Below are positions 1 to 11,509 of a stretch of DNA of 64,000 bases, one piece after another. Numbering within the stretch: the stretch's first letter is position 1; each line of letters begins with the position of its first letter. Source of the DNA: Dastarcus helophoroides. Taxonomy: Eukaryota > Arthropoda > Insecta > Coleoptera > Bothrideridae. The DNA lies in contig CM053329.1 of assembly GCA_028583605.1 (NCBI GenBank), forward strand, positions 36,393,992 to 36,457,991, read 5' to 3'. Made by a program: the position numbers and the translations under genes. Below the pieces are notes generated by a model. It made no database searches. It was given only the letters and a program-made list of their open reading frames with translations, and had not been told where the DNA came from.

Positions 1-300
1 AATTAAAGAAAATGAAATCTTTAAAAAGTGAAATTTTTCAAAAAGAGGAACTGTTCGATACGTTAAATACCAGTAAAGAAAATCGAAATTTTTAATAAAG
101 TGAAGTGGGCAAAATATTGAAACGAATTTAAATTTTTGAAAAAGTCGAAAGTTTGAATAAAAGCTAAATTTTATAAGTCGAAAGTTTAAAAGTCAAACTT
201 AGAAAAATACTAAATTTAAAGACGTAGACATTTCTAAAAAAGCGATATTTAAAAAATTGACCTATTTAAATAAATTAAACAAAGTAATGACTGTGAAATG
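1..300. repeat. AT-rich degenerate minisatellite (A-rich strand)
   Basis: Short imperfect repeats built from words such as AAATTTTTGAAAAAGTCGAAA fill this edge of the window. The same word set, on one strand or the other, makes up the large arrays at 3050-4250, 7090-11150, 14340-15300, 23240-28990, 39000-43800, 52000-56050 and 58550-63400. No coding potential is seen. Confidence 0.75.
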
Positions 301-341
301 AATGGGATCGGGTAACACATCAGCTAGTTATGTATATTATG

Positions 342-691
342 ATCCTGATATAGTAACATTTTTTCGTTTCAACTCTCAAACGTCCTGTATACCCCGGTGA
401 ACAAATTTGCTGCGAACCAAGAACGCCACGTTACTGAAACTTATGGGTTGACTTATCCTTCTATTAACCTCAAGGGTATTCTTTTGTTAGTCTTAAGAGT
501 AATAGAACGCAGTCTTAAAAAGCAAACTTAATAAGAAGAGAAATCATAAAATTGAATATCTCGAGAACTCCGATTACATTCCTCTTAGGAACGTATGGTT
601 TTACGGTTTTGTTCGATCACCCTTATTCACCCGTAAATTATAAAGATTATTTTGGGATTCCTTTTCCACGTCCATCAAGTGTACGAAGGCC
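342..691 (+). repeat. Direct repeat copy 1, about 350 bp, unknown family
   Basis: This segment is repeated in the same orientation at 2544-2896, with an offset of about 2.2 kb. Both copies share blocks such as TTTGCTGCGAACCAAGAACG and TTGTTCGATCACCCTTAT and end near GTGTACGAAGGC. A short related piece lies around 2180-2225. The copies lack TG/CA ends and no primer site was seen beside them, so a pair of LTRs is not supported. They could be two insertions of one nonautonomous element. Confidence 0.7.
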
Positions 692-2390
692 GGTGGCTTG
701 GAAATGTTAAATTTTAACTGATTTAAATGTTTTAATTCCCATGTATTTTTTTAATACCTAGTTTCTACTTGAAATCAAAAATTAGATAATTTCTTGAGAT
801 TCTAAATTTCCATGTATTTTTTTTTTTCATACCTAGTTTCTACTTGGAGTCAAAAATTAGATATTTTCTTGAGATTCTAAATTGTAGCTCGAAATAAAAA
901 AAATAATCTTTTACGATTGAATGCAGAATTTATGTTGAAACGTTCTAAAATTTGAATGAAATGTCGCTAAAATAGCTTATTTCCCGTCAATGCTAAATGT
1001 TCTGTAGTAAGATAGTCGAACTTGAAATAAAAACAAAAATATTTAGTAATACACCGAAAGGCCAAAACCTGTCGTAGCATTCGAAACGCACTAGGAGCCT
1101 AAACATAACGAAAACACGACCGTAAACCTCACGGATGAGTACAAGATATGTTATTAACGTGTATCTACTTTTGATGCTGCTTCTTATTGATGGCGGGTAA
1201 CGTTCACCAGTAACCTTAACTTTTTTAACCATCCACAGATGAAAAAATCATAAATACATTCAAAATTCAAACCACTACCCTGGATTTTTCGACAGAGTCA
1301 CGTCACATACGAAGATTGACCAAAAAACGTCGAAATTAAGTTTAATTTATAAAATAGCTCACTATTTTGCCACCTTTTTTGCTCTGATCACCATTGGAGA
1401 AAATATTGGAAATATAAGCAACCTAAGGATGTTTTCCACTATCGTAAATAATGCCAACGAGTAAGAGTAGAAGAGATCGTAATTTTTCATTATTCGTAAT
1501 CGTCAGTTGTATTAATTCAAAGTGTCCACCCTTTTTCGTCTATAATGGATTAAAAAATTCCACGCTGTCATATTCCAAGCGGGCAACAATAATCTCTAAA
1601 TCATGTTTATCTATTCAAATGGCCGCCGCCAATTTTACGTCTTATCGTTACTAAACCGTCGTTCAACAGGTGTGAGATTTAACAGCGTAAAAACATGCAA
1701 GAATCATTACGACTGCCAATATGTGAAAGATGCTTAATGGGGTAATAAACCACAACTTTGTTGACATAACAATAATAACTTGCGTCTTTGAATTCTAGAA
1801 AATGTCTCCATAAATACCGCCCGCCGTAATAGTTGCGTTCCGGCAATTTTATTTAGTATGTGTTTTATATTTTACAATTTTCGCTGTTTGCACAAAGACC
1901 GTTCAATTTAGCTGGCTTAAATTATTGTTATTAGGTTGCTGCTTTAATAATGCAGCAACGCATTCTTTTCCGGTTGGGACTAAATAAGAAGTTGCATGCA
2001 AAAGCTGCAATAGTCTCTTACATATTGTTTGTCGAACCAAATCAAGAGCTGGGGAACGTGCACATGGTATTGGTGGAATTGTTTATTCGTAATCGTAGAG
2101 TGTATGAACTCCTTTAAACGAATAATAAAATCGTAAAATTATCTATCTCAATAAGTAGGATGTTATCCCCCTTTAGAATGTCTGATTTTAACGTCTCGTT
2201 CGATCACCCTTATTTAGTCGTGAATAAACAACAACAAAAAATGTCTTCAACACTGTACCGGTATGGGTGCGCAACAGTGCCAAATTTAAATATTTTCTCA
2301 GGCATTATAAATATGGCTAACATTATAACATCTGGGGGCCACATCTATTATTTTATTATTATTTTTATTATGTCTATTATGCTTTATTGT
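692..2390. other. More complex intergenic sequence, no gene recognised
   Basis: Apart from short AT-rich patches near 740-900 this stretch is not visibly repetitive. Small ORFs occur at 993-1232 (minus, 79 aa) and 1451-1654 (plus, 67 aa), but neither resembles a family I recognise and neither shows a clear coding signature. I see no RNA gene. Confidence 0.4.
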
Positions 2391-2391
2391 G

Positions 2392-2530
2392 GACTCTTAT
2401 TAGTCGGAAACATTATGTTTATTAATTATTTGTTATATTTCTGTTTGTTTTAGAATATTGTCAACAAACCTTAATAAAAATTTAAATATTTCCAAACTGG
2501 GTCCTAGAAATGTTAAATAAAATTAATAAA
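2392..2530 (+). repeat. Fragment of the hammerhead-bearing 25018-25556 repeat family
   Basis: The block GTCGGAAACATTATGTTTAT and the later AAATTTAAATATTTCCAAAC segment match the outer arms of the element at 25018-25556 and the fragment at 31889-32050. The central part that holds the ribozyme is absent here, so this is a deleted copy. Confidence 0.6.
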
Positions 2531-2543
2531 CATGTGTATTAGG

Positions 2544-2896
2544 GTCCTGACAGAGTAACATTTTTTCGCTCCAACAATCAAACGTTCTGTACACCGCAGT
2601 GAAAAATTTGCTGCGAACCAAGAACGCCACGTTACTGGAACTAATGCTTTGACTTACCCTTCTGTTATCCTTAAGGGTACCCATTTGTTACGCTTAAGAG
2701 TGACAGAACGCAATCTTAAAAAGCAGAATTAATGAGAAGAAAAAATCATAAAACTGAATATCTAAAGAACTACTATTAATACGTTTCTCTTAAGGACGTA
2801 TGGTTTTAAGGTTTTGTTCGATCACCCTTATCCACCCGTGAATTATAAAGATTATTCTGGGATTCCTTCTCCACGTTCTTTAAGTGTACGAAGGCT
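2544..2896 (+). repeat. Direct repeat copy 2, about 350 bp
   Basis: Second copy of the segment at 342-691, in the same orientation and somewhat diverged by substitutions and small indels. It begins immediately after the retroelement fragment at 2392-2530. Confidence 0.7.
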
Positions 2897-2929
2897 AGGG
2901 AAGCAACATCATTCAAAAAGGCATCGGTG

Positions 2930-3006
2930 TTTGAACATCGATATTTTTTTTAATGAAACACAGTTGTCTTAAACATCGATATTCGGTATCAATATATCGA
3001 TGTTTT
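2930..3006. promoter_or_regulatory. Cluster of ATCGAT motifs, partly palindromic
   Basis: Three ATCGAT-containing words lie within about 75 bp. The last two form an inverted pair, AACATCGATATT facing AATATATCGATGTT. Similar words are bound by DREF/BEAF-type factors in flies, but the flanking AT-rich context fits a repeat-element end as well. The regulatory reading is weak. Confidence 0.25.
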
Positions 3007-3049
3007 TTAAATATTTAATTGCGAGTTTGAGAAGTCAAAATAAGGAATC

Positions 3050-4250
3050 TGTAGAAAGAAAATTTATTTAAAAAGGAATTATTTTAAAAATTTTGAATTA
3101 AATTAAAATTTCGAATTTTTTCTCGAAATTCCAAGATTAAAGTTGAAATTTCGAATCTAATTTCGAAATTTCGACTCTAATTTCAAAATTTCGTCTTTCC
3201 TCTCGAAAATAGGACTTTTTTCTGAAAATTTCCCCGTTAATCTCGAAATGCTTTAAAAGCATAATGGGGTTACCCTTTGCGAGTAGATTAAACTTAAAAA
3301 AAACTCGAAATTTTGACTTTTCTCTGGAAATTCCGAGATTAAACTTCAGGATTCAAAATTTAGGATTTTTTTCATAATTTGTAACTAACCAGTTAACTAG
3401 AAGTTGAGTGGACTTGTTTCGTTATTTTAAATTTTATTCCAAATATTCGATTTTTTCTCAAAATTTCGACATGAAAGTGAAAATTTCGGAAAAAAGCTTG
3501 ACGTTTTACATTAAACATTGAAATTTCGATCTTAGTTACTAGTTTTTATTTGGGATTTTTTTGTACTTTTATTCACGACGTTAGGATTTATATTTCGAGA
3601 AACACTTGACATAAAATTTTTAGAACTGCCCGAGTTTAAAAATGCCAAATTTTGGAAAAAAACTGGGTTTAATTACTTTGGTTTTTTCTTTCAAAATCGT
3701 TATATTGGCAGTGGCTCAAGATATAGACTTTTTTCAAAATATTTTGACTTTCCTCTCTTGACATTTAAACTTTTTCTAAAACATTCTGAGAAGACAATAG
3801 GGGTTCAAACAAAACTGAAAATTTTATTTCTAAATTTTGATTTTTGTTAATGGATTTGATTTTTTGATATTTGGACTTTTTTTCTAAAATTCGTAACTTA
3901 AACTTGCCTTGTAATTTTTATAGTTTATCTATTTTTTCGAAGATTTTGACTTCAGAAATCATGGTTTATTATTTTTCAAGATTTCAATAGTAATTATAAA
4001 TGTCAACTTATTTCTAGAATTTAGAGTTTAAAAAACTGAAGATTGTGGGAAACAGGGAAATATGTTAAGAATTAACAATTCCACTTTTTGTTCGGAAGTG
4101 CAAACTAAAATAGTGGATATTTTTAGAAATGATTATTAATAAAAGCAGTTTTTTTTTGAAGTTTTGCTACTTGTAGACTTTTCTGAACATTTTGAATTAA
4201 AATTGCAAATTTCAAAAATCCAAGATTAAGTTGAAATGAGATTTTGAATA
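3050..4250. repeat. AT-rich minisatellite array (T-rich strand)
   Basis: Degenerate short-period repeats with words such as CTCGAAATTTCGACTTTT. A short LINE 3' end is embedded at 3249-3298. No gene is seen. Confidence 0.7.
3249..3298 (+). mobile_element. Jockey-like LINE 3'-end fragment
   Basis: Fifty bases match the 3' end of the LINE at 35703-37245, including AGCATAATGGGGTTACCC and GCGAGTAGATTAAAC followed by an A-rich tail. It carries only the last codons and the 3' untranslated region. The same LINE end is found again at 9596-9772 (minus) and 26365-26455 (plus). Confidence 0.75.
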
Positions 4251-5419
4251 ATGTTTGCTGATATGATATTACTTAACAAACTGTTTCAACAAAAAATTTT
4301 CCATTCCCTTATACCGTAAGGTGTCGGGATATATATAAAAAAAAAATTTCCAACGTCTATAATTAAACGATTTTAATTACTTATTTTACTAGTTACTTAG
4401 TCTTTCTAGAGGTATTTTTCAGACGCAAGTTCACTTAGAGCAATCTTTGTTGTGTTTTTTAATCATTCTTGATTTTAGGGAACAAGATTTGTATTTCAGT
4501 TTTTAAAGATAACCAAGGACCAGTCCAGTCCCCCAAAACAAGCTCACTTTACAGGAGACAGTTCACAGATAATTTCTTAAATTGTAGAAACGTAATATCC
4601 TTTAGATAATTTTCTCATTTTATCTGCAGATCTGTTTTTACTCAAAATTTAAGATATATGGGTAACGTAGTTCAATCGTCCTGCGTCTCAATAGCAGGCA
4701 AATCTTCTAGAGAACCAAGTAGGTCTTAAGAGTGATTGTTATTAAATTATATATCTTAGAAATTTATGTTTGTAGTTTCTTGTTGTTATTAGGATGAATT
4801 AAATTTCTATTTTTTTGCTTTATTTTATTAAGCATGTATACATATTTCTGCTTAAATTCTTCAGATGTGTAAAAATACTTGGGAAAAGCAATAGGAAAGG
4901 ATAAATAGGCACCAAACTTTCTGAAAATGGGTCAAAATAAAGTATAAAAAGGCAAAAAACAAGCAAAATTCAAATGGCAATAACACATGAGAAAGGCCGA
5001 AAAAGGTAAAAAGGTAGGATCATAGGATTTTAGTTAAAATCCGGTCTCTAGTTATTATCAGAAAACCTGTATCTCTTGATTCAAGGTAAATTATGTAGTA
5101 GCCACATTTTTATGCGATAGCATGTGCTAGTGTGGTGAAGACAACATTTTTTTGTTTTGTTAATTTTCTCAAAAAATTAAAGAAATTATTGCAAATACAG
5201 ACTCCTGCAACTGAAAAATAAAAATACCGATTTTTGAGATGTATTTTTCTCAGCAAATATTGATCTTTACTTCTGATTTCTTGTAGAGATAGTAATAGGA
5301 GGTATTACAATATTTACATGCAAAACTTAGTTTTCGAAAATTTTGCAAATACAAAGAGTGTACTCATAGTCTGGTATCTACAGCTCTTATGACTGTGACG
5401 AATTTCATGTTCCTTTGGT
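4251..5419. other. AT-rich intergenic sequence with one repeat arm
   Basis: Contains one half of the palindromic hammerhead-like repeat (4447-4542). Otherwise it is AT-rich sequence in which I recognise no gene, RNA or transposon end. Confidence 0.4.
4447..4542. repeat. Single arm of the palindromic hammerhead-like repeat
   Basis: AGAGCAATCTTTGTTGTG followed by a CTTGATTTTAGGGAACAAG block and ending in AACCAAGGACCAGTCC. This matches the right arm of the full elements at 11306-11509 and 45065-45273. The ribozyme-like centre and the opposite arm are missing. Confidence 0.65.
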
Positions 5420-5645
5420 GGTCTGTATCGAAAGATATCCCCAAGTAACTTATCTTCAAAAATTGAGATACAAATCCCATCCCCTGAAACCAAGAAAGAT
5501 TAAAAAATACAACAAAGGTTGCTCCAACGTAGTATCTCTCTGAAGATGATAGCTTGGCTATCGAAACGCGTTAGAGCAACTTTTGTTGTGTTTTCTAATC
5601 TTTCTTGATTTCAGGGGTCAAGATTTGTATTTCAACTTTTTGAAA
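5420..5645 (+). mobile_element. Palindromic hammerhead-like retroelement copy
   Basis: Two inverted arms of roughly 60 bp (5456-5518 and 5577-5645, sharing CCCCTGAAACCAAGAAAGATT-type sequence) flank a compact ribozyme-like centre. Full-length relatives lie at 11306-11509 and 45065-45273. Penelope-like elements and metazoan retrozymes are known to carry hammerhead motifs in short terminal or tandem units, and this architecture fits that group. The left boundary is uncertain. Confidence 0.6.
5536..5576 (+). ncRNA. Hammerhead-like ribozyme motif, variant core
   Basis: Read on the plus strand: stem I CTCT, core CTGAAGA (fits CUGANGA), then one extra T, stem II GATAGC/GCTATC with loop TTG, core GAA, a very short stem III AC/GT with loop GC, H17 = T, and closing stem I AGAG. 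All hammerhead parts are present in order, but the extra base between A9 and stem II departs from the canonical form. It may be a derived or weakly active version. Confidence 0.5.
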
Positions 5646-5891
5646 AGCAATATTTGTGCTCTATTTGAAACTTAACTGATTTAGTTTTGAAACAAACCAG
5701 CCTTTATCTAAAAAAGAACCTCCAAAGGCTAAACAAAATGTTTCCCACACCAATTTAGTGTTACAAAAATATTTGAAGATTTAAAATGGAATATGCAATA
5801 AAACTAAATTCGTTGCGATATAATAAATCCCATATTGTTAGTTCTAACACAGTATACCTGCATAAAATGAATTATTATATTTAGATTCCAC

Positions 5892-6176
5892 ATGAGCAGG
5901 CAAAACCGCCACCCAATTCATTCTTGTTACCTTAGGGGGGAGGCAAACGCGCACCTACACTTTATAGAGCCATTAAATCAAATGAGAGGCTCCCCGGATA
6001 AGTTTTTACGATGCACCATTATTCGTTTCGTAGCAGCATTTCTTTCTGGCGCAAACACCCGTCCACGCTTTTCCGCAGTTGGCCAATATGTCAAACTTTG
6101 GACGGCGAAGTTAATATTTTCATTTATGGACCGAAGATTGCCTGCGGAAGTCGGAGGGTGGAAGGTGAAAATGTGA
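5892..6176 (+). CDS. Unrecognised 94-aa ORF
   Basis: An ATG-to-stop ORF of 94 codons in a patch that is less AT-rich than its surroundings. The protein has mixed composition, with no signal peptide, no clear membrane segment and no motif I recognise. It is bounded downstream by a MITE. It could be a chance ORF or an exon remnant; there is no support beyond the open frame. Confidence 0.15.
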   Translation: MSRQNRHPIHSCYLRGEANAHLHFIEPLNQMRGSPDKFLRCTIIRFVAAFLSGANTRPRFSAVGQYVKLWTAKLIFSFMDRRLPAEVGGWKVKM

Positions 6177-6377
6177 TAAGTTGAAAATTTACGAGAATTA
6201 GCGAGCGGGCGAAAAAATAATAAGCGGCTTTAGAAGGGCGCACACTCTAATAACAGTAAGTTAGATAAAAGGTGCATGGGTGTTCGGATGGATGTTCAAA
6301 AATTATGACCTCGTTCTTCAGGCGAACTTCCCCTCTTATGCTTACGTGGCCAACAAGAGATTGAATTGTTACGATGT

Positions 6378-6650
6378 GTTTACACTAGATACCTTATTCC
6401 GGACATTTCTTTCTATGAGAAGTGTCAACTATATTGAGAGAAGCTACCTGAGCCTTTCAGCTGTGTAAATAGCACATTTTGCGGACATTTCTCTCTGAGA
6501 GAAGTGTCAGCTATCCTGAGAAAAGCTATTCGAGACTTATTTAAACAGCTGAGAGTCTATCAGAGGGAAAGTCTATCAGAGAGAGTTCTATTAGGATAGT
6601 TTACACTTCTCTTAGAGAGAAATATACGAAATAAAGTGCCTAGTGTAAAC
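6378..6650. mobile_element. MITE with TIR GTTTACACTAG
   Basis: The ends GTTTACACTAGATACC and, inverted, GTTTACACTAGGCACTTT form terminal inverted repeats. Similarity continues inward over about 55 bp, including GAGAAGTGT. A third internal copy of the arm (ACATTTCTCTCTGAGAGAAG, near 6484) makes the element strongly self-complementary. No target-site duplication could be settled, so the superfamily is open. The short ORF across its left half is not a gene. Confidence 0.65.
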
Positions 6651-7369
6651 GTACTTTTAGTCAAAATTTAAAAAGATTCCCCTTATAGTGGATCGGGTAA
6701 AGTGTTAATACATATGTTTGGAATATATTGAGACAAATTTGATATTATGTGCTTAAAATGGCACTGTCGAAATGAACATTCAGGGATCGTGCCGTGCTAT
6801 GATGCAAAGAGGCAACCGCATCAGGCGGCACCTTAAAGAGGCGACACAACCATCTAAATCAAAATATAATTTGAGCCATTCAATAGTTGACAATTTTTGC
6901 AAATCGCTTTTCTATGCAGCTCTGAGCGCTGCTGCTCTTCGTTGAGTGCGGCTCCCTTTGAAATGTTATTTTTTTTTATTAATTCAGACCTTGTTTATAA
7001 CTCTTGATTATTTGATGTTCATGAAAAAGAAAAGAACAACTAAAATAAAGGTTTGATAGTTTTTTCATAAATGTAGAATTTTTTCTGGAAATTTTCATTT
7101 TTTTCTCAAAATTTCGAGGTTACCTTTTAAAATTCTTATTATTTTCGAGGCTAATCTAAAAATTTAAAAAAAGAATCGAAATGTGAAAAATATCTTTGAA
7201 AATTTTGGAATCAAAGATTAACAAATAAATTTCGAGAATATAATCAATATTTCAAAAAATCAAAAATGGTAGTTAAAAGTCAAAATTTCAGGAGAAACCT
7301 GAAAACTGAAAAATAAGAATCCAAAAAAAATCAAAATTTGGAAAAATAACAATAATTTACGTAATATAT

Positions 7370-7684
7370 TGTTATGGATTATACCCACTTTATTATTGAA
7401 CTCAACTTGGATCACCACAATTGCACAATTAACTCACTTATTATTAACTTCTACTAAACTCACTAATTACACTGACTCTAACTATTTCTCTCGAGGGAAA
7501 GCTGCCCGCCTTTATAGTTTTGGCCCCCGGCTTCCAGAACTTTTCGGCAGATAACGCTTATTTGCCATTTGTTTAGTTATCGCGGCCGCTTTCCTCTTAT
7601 CAGATCCTTCTAGAACCTTTTTTTATTTACTAAATTATACAATTCTATTTGAAATTCTATTCCATCTATTTAAATTGCGTTACA
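7370..7684 (-). mobile_element. Solo LTR of a Ty3/gypsy element
   Basis: On the minus strand the LTR starts TGTAACGCAATT and ends TAACA. It matches the complete LTR at 24247-24622, except for an internal deletion of about 34 bp beside its 3' end. A 4-bp duplication, ATAT, flanks it (7366-7369 and 7685-7688). Copy B shows the corresponding uninterrupted site near 28940-28955. A solo LTR of this kind normally arises by recombination between the two LTRs of a full element. Confidence 0.85.
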
Positions 7685-9595
7685 ATATATAAAACAATGC
7701 CAATATTTTTAAAATAATAATAAATTGAAAAATAAAATGGAACTTTTTATAAAAAACATGATTTTGTTATTTTAAGAAAAGATGGAATATTTGTAGAAAA
7801 AGGCAAAATTTCAAGCTTCAAATTGAAACTTGAAAATTGGAACTTAAATCCATCGAAATCCATAGAAAAAAGTCAAAATGTACAAAATAAAAGAACTAAT
7901 TATTTATAAGTTAAAAATAAAGTTTTCGAAAACAATTTTGGCGCCATAAGTCAAAATTTTGAAAGGTCAAAATTTAAAAATAAAATCAAAACTTCAAGAA
8001 AGCAAAATTTTGAAAAACGGTAAGTTTAAAAAAGTGGTTATTTTAAAAAAATCAAAAACCAAGACAGAGTTTTAAAAAGGTTCAAACTTTAAAAAACCCA
8101 AAATATTAAAAAAAAATTATTGCAAATTTAGAGCAAACGTGGAAATTTTTAAAATAAGTTATAAGTGTCAAAGACAAAATCGAAACTTTGAGCAACGATC
8201 AAAAATTTTAAAAATGGTTAGAATTTTTGGTGAAAGTGAAAATTGCGAAGAAAAACGAGATTTTCAAAGTCAAATTTTGAAAAAATAAGAAATTGAAATA
8301 GGCTTAGCGACAAAAAAATTCAGAATTCATTGAGAAAAATGACATTTTTAGGAAAAAAATTCGAAAAAAATTAAAAAGCAAGACAGAATTTTAAAAAGGT
8401 TCAAACTTTAAAAAAACCCGAAATATTAAACAAAAATTATTAGAAATTTAGAGCAAAAGTGGAAATTTTAAAAATAAGATAACTATCAAAGAAAAAATCG
8501 AAATTTGGTAAATGGTAAAGAATTATTGATGAAAGTGACAATTGTGAAGAAAAACAAGATTTTCAAGGGCGAATTTTGAAAAAATAAAAAATTGCAGAAA
8601 CGTTAGCAACAAAAATTTTAGAATTTGTTTAGCAAAATTACATTTTTAAGAAAAAATATTCCAAATTTAAGAAAAAAATTAAAAATATTGATTAAAAGAA
8701 AATTCTGACAATAATTAAATCTTGAAAGTCCAAAATTTTTAAAATTTAAGAAAAAATTAAACAAAAAGTGAACACTTGAAAAAATCAAAAGATTCCGAGA
8801 AAGGAAAATTTTTCAAAAGTCAAAATCATCAAATAAAGAAAGAAAAATGATTAAATTTTATTTTTAAAGTTGAAACTCCTAAAAAAAAATTGCAAAATTT
8901 TTGAAAGTGGAGGTCTTACGATAAAATCAAAATCTCCGAACAGACGGAATTCCTTCAAAAAGTTAACTAGGAAAATGGAAAATCTGAGTAAAATTAGAAA
9001 TGTATAAAACGACTCAAAATCCCGGAAAAAATCAAAATTTTAGAATATTCGAACTTGAATAATATGGAAAATTTGAAAAAAGAATTTGAAAATATTGATA
9101 GAAAGAAAAAGATTAAATCTTGAAAGTTTCAAAATTTTAAAAATTAAAGACAAAATTAAACAAAAAGAAAAATTTTAAAAAATCAAAACATTCCGAAAAA
9201 GCAAAATTTTTCAAAGTTAAAATCTTTAAGTAAAGAGAGAGAACAAATCAAGTTTATGAAAATTGATCGAAATTTCAAGAAAAAAGTGGAAGTTACTAAG
9301 AAAATTGCGAAATTTTCGAAAGTTGAAATCTTACGATAAAATCATACTCTCAGAATAGACGAAATTCCTCCAAAAAGTAAACTAGGAAAATAGAAATTCT
9401 GAACAAAATTAGAATGTTCAAAACAATTTAAAATCCTGAAAGAAGTCAAAATTTAGGAATATTCAAACTTTAAAAATATTGAAATTGAAACAAAAATGTA
9501 AACATCTTTATTCAATTTTTTTAAAAGTAGAATTTTTTGAAAAACTAAACATTTTGAAAAAAGTAGAAAGAGATTGTGAATAAAGTTAAAATTTG

Positions 9596-9772
9596 TAAGA
9601 GTAACTTTTTTATGTTCAATCCACTCGCAAAGGATAATAACCCTATTTTGCCTTCAAAGCACCGCGAGTAGGATGCGGAAACAAGATAGATGGCGCCAAG
9701 GATAGGCTGTAATTTTTGGGAAAAACTCCGTTCGGTTGCGAGTTCCATAGCTTGGAAGTTCTATAGAAGAAA
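9596..9772 (-). pseudogene. LINE reverse transcriptase C-terminal tail and 3' UTR
   Basis: Read on the minus strand this matches the last codons and 3' end of the LINE at 35703-37245. It includes the conserved KLWN segment, the FPKN segment and the SALKA-like C-terminus, followed by the GCGAGTGGATTGAAC-type 3' end. Copy B carries a related fragment at 26365-26455 in the matching position and relative orientation. The LINE therefore inserted before this hAT family spread. It is a non-coding relic. Confidence 0.75.
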
Positions 9773-11305
9773 GAGCAACATTTTTAAATTAATCTAAAAT
9801 TTGATAAAAAGTCGTGATTAAAAAAGTAAAAATTTTGAAAAACTGAAAACAGAAATTTAAAATTTTCAATAGAACTGCCAACATTTACAATAGATCAAAA
9901 TATTCAAATCAGTCAAGACAAATTTAATTTCAAAAATGTCGAATCAAAACAAGTCGAAATATTCAAAAAGACAAAACTTCGAAGAAGAAATCTCGAAAGG
10001 AGCCGATATTTGGAAAAAATCTAAAATTTAAAATAAAAAAGCAGACATTTTTCAAAAAAACTAGAAATTTTAAAATAAGATTGGATCTTAAAAAAATGAA
10101 AATATGTAAAAAAGTCGCGGTTTTTAAAATAGTTAAAACTTCAAATAAGAGTCAATATTTTCAAAAAAAGTAGGATTTTGCCGAAAAGGTCAAATCTTTT
10201 AAATAAGGTGAAAATTGTACAAAAAGACAAAATTTTTCAAAAAAGACTAGAAAAAATTTAAAATTTTCCAAAGGTCAAAAGTTCTAGAATCTAAATTTTC
10301 AAAGTTATATTCTTAAAAAACTGAGATTTTCAGCAAGGCAGAATTTTTCAAATATAGTCAAAATTTATACCAAAATTAAAATTTCAAGAAAAAAACAAAA
10401 TATAAAAAAATCTAAATTTTCTAGAAGAGTTCAATTATGAGAAGGACATATTCAAAAAATTTAAGAGTTAAAAAGAATTTAAATTTTGAGAAGTAAATTT
10501 GAAGTTACTGTTTTTTCTTAAGCTGAATTGTTAAAATAGTTAACAATAATATAATAACTATGCATAATATTCAAAAAAGTCGAAATTTCGAGAAACGGTC
10601 GAAATTATGAGAAAAAAATTCGGATTTTCAAAAAAACAAGTAGAAATTTTAAAACATGTCAAAATTGTTGATGAAAAATGGCACATTTTCAAAATGAGAA
10701 GAATTTTTCACATTCCTGCCCCTTTCCTCAACTCATCAAGGCAAGAATTGAGAATTGCATACAAAGATGTCTTGGGTTTGGGTCGAATTTCGACCACAAG
10801 CGATGCTAGTAATATTTAAATAAAAAATATCAACATTTCGGAAATAATATCGAAATTAAAATACAAATTGCAGAACAAAAATCTGTTTATAAAATTTTGG
10901 GAAAAAAAACTCTAAATGTAGATATTAATTAAAATTAATTAAAAATTTAGATAAACGTGTAAGAACAAAAATGCAAACTTTTTATTTGAAGTAAAAATTT
11001 AAATTTTGATCAAAAAACTCCTACAATTTTGAGAATAATAAAGAGAATTAAACTAAAAATTATTTCGTTGTTTTTATGGAAAAATTTATATTTTACGCTT
11101 TCAATTTTGGTATTTTCCTTATTTTAAGAATAAATTGGGTAAATAATAATCTAAGTTTAAGAATTGTTCTAGAACCTTTGAGCAAAAGTCAATCGAATTT
11201 AAGGTTAGAATTTAAGGTTAGAATTTGAGGAAAAAAGTCAAATTTTAAAATGCCGCCAGGAGGTTATAATTTCGACATAGATTTCCATATTAGGTATTAT
11301 ACGAT

Positions 11306-11509
11306 GTTGAAATATAAATCTTGTCCCCTGAAATCAAGAAAGGTTAAAAATCACATCAAAGTTTGCTCTAACGCGTTTCGATAGCCAACCTATCATCTTC
11401 AGAGAAAGCAACCTTTGTTGTGGTTTTTTATCTTTCTTGGTTTCAAGGGACAAGATTTGTATTTCAATTTTTGAAGATAATCAAGGCCGGTCCGTTCCAC
11501 GAAAAAAAA
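11306..11509 (-). mobile_element. 204-bp hammerhead-like retroelement with 11-bp TSD
   Basis: An insertion flanked by TATTATACGAT at 11295-11305 and 11510-11520. On the plus strand it ends in a short A-tail (GAAAAAAAA). It consists of two inverted arms around a ribozyme-like centre. The homologous place in copy B (near 23170-23190 in reverse complement) lacks it, giving an empty-site control. A-tail and TSD point to retrotransposition by target-primed reverse transcription, and the short length implies dependence on an enzyme supplied elsewhere. Confidence 0.8.
11366..11406 (-). ncRNA. Hammerhead-like ribozyme motif, variant core
   Basis: On the minus strand: stem I TTCT, core CTGAAGA, extra T, stem II GATAGG/..CTATC, GAA, stem III ACGCGT with a two-base loop, H17 = T, stem I AGAG. 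It has the same layout as the motif at 5536-5576, with a G-T wobble in stem I. The extra base after A9 is shared by both copies, so it is a family trait and not random decay. Confidence 0.5.

Larger units (their letters stand above)
7090..11150. repeat. AT-rich minisatellite core of hAT copy A
   Basis: A-rich-strand repeats of short degenerate words (AAAATTTTGAAAAAGTC and similar), interrupted by a solo LTR and a LINE 3' end. The arrangement of patches, read in reverse complement, matches 23240-28990 of copy B block by block. For example, the TTTTTGTCGCTAAGCCTATT block at 28320 corresponds to the sequence near 8295. A patch near 10710 (CATTCCTGCCCCTTTCC) recurs near 23650. The 70-codon ORF at 10607-10819 is part of this array, not a gene. 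Confidence 0.75.

Noticed and set aside
342..2896. LTR pair of a 2.5-kb retroelement
   Set aside because: The 350-bp direct repeats lack TG...CA ends, no primer-binding site or polypurine tract was seen, and the interior contains no gag or pol reading.
6280..6468. 62-codon ORF as a small gene
   Set aside because: It overlaps the left TIR of the MITE at 6378-6650 and lacks any conserved motif.
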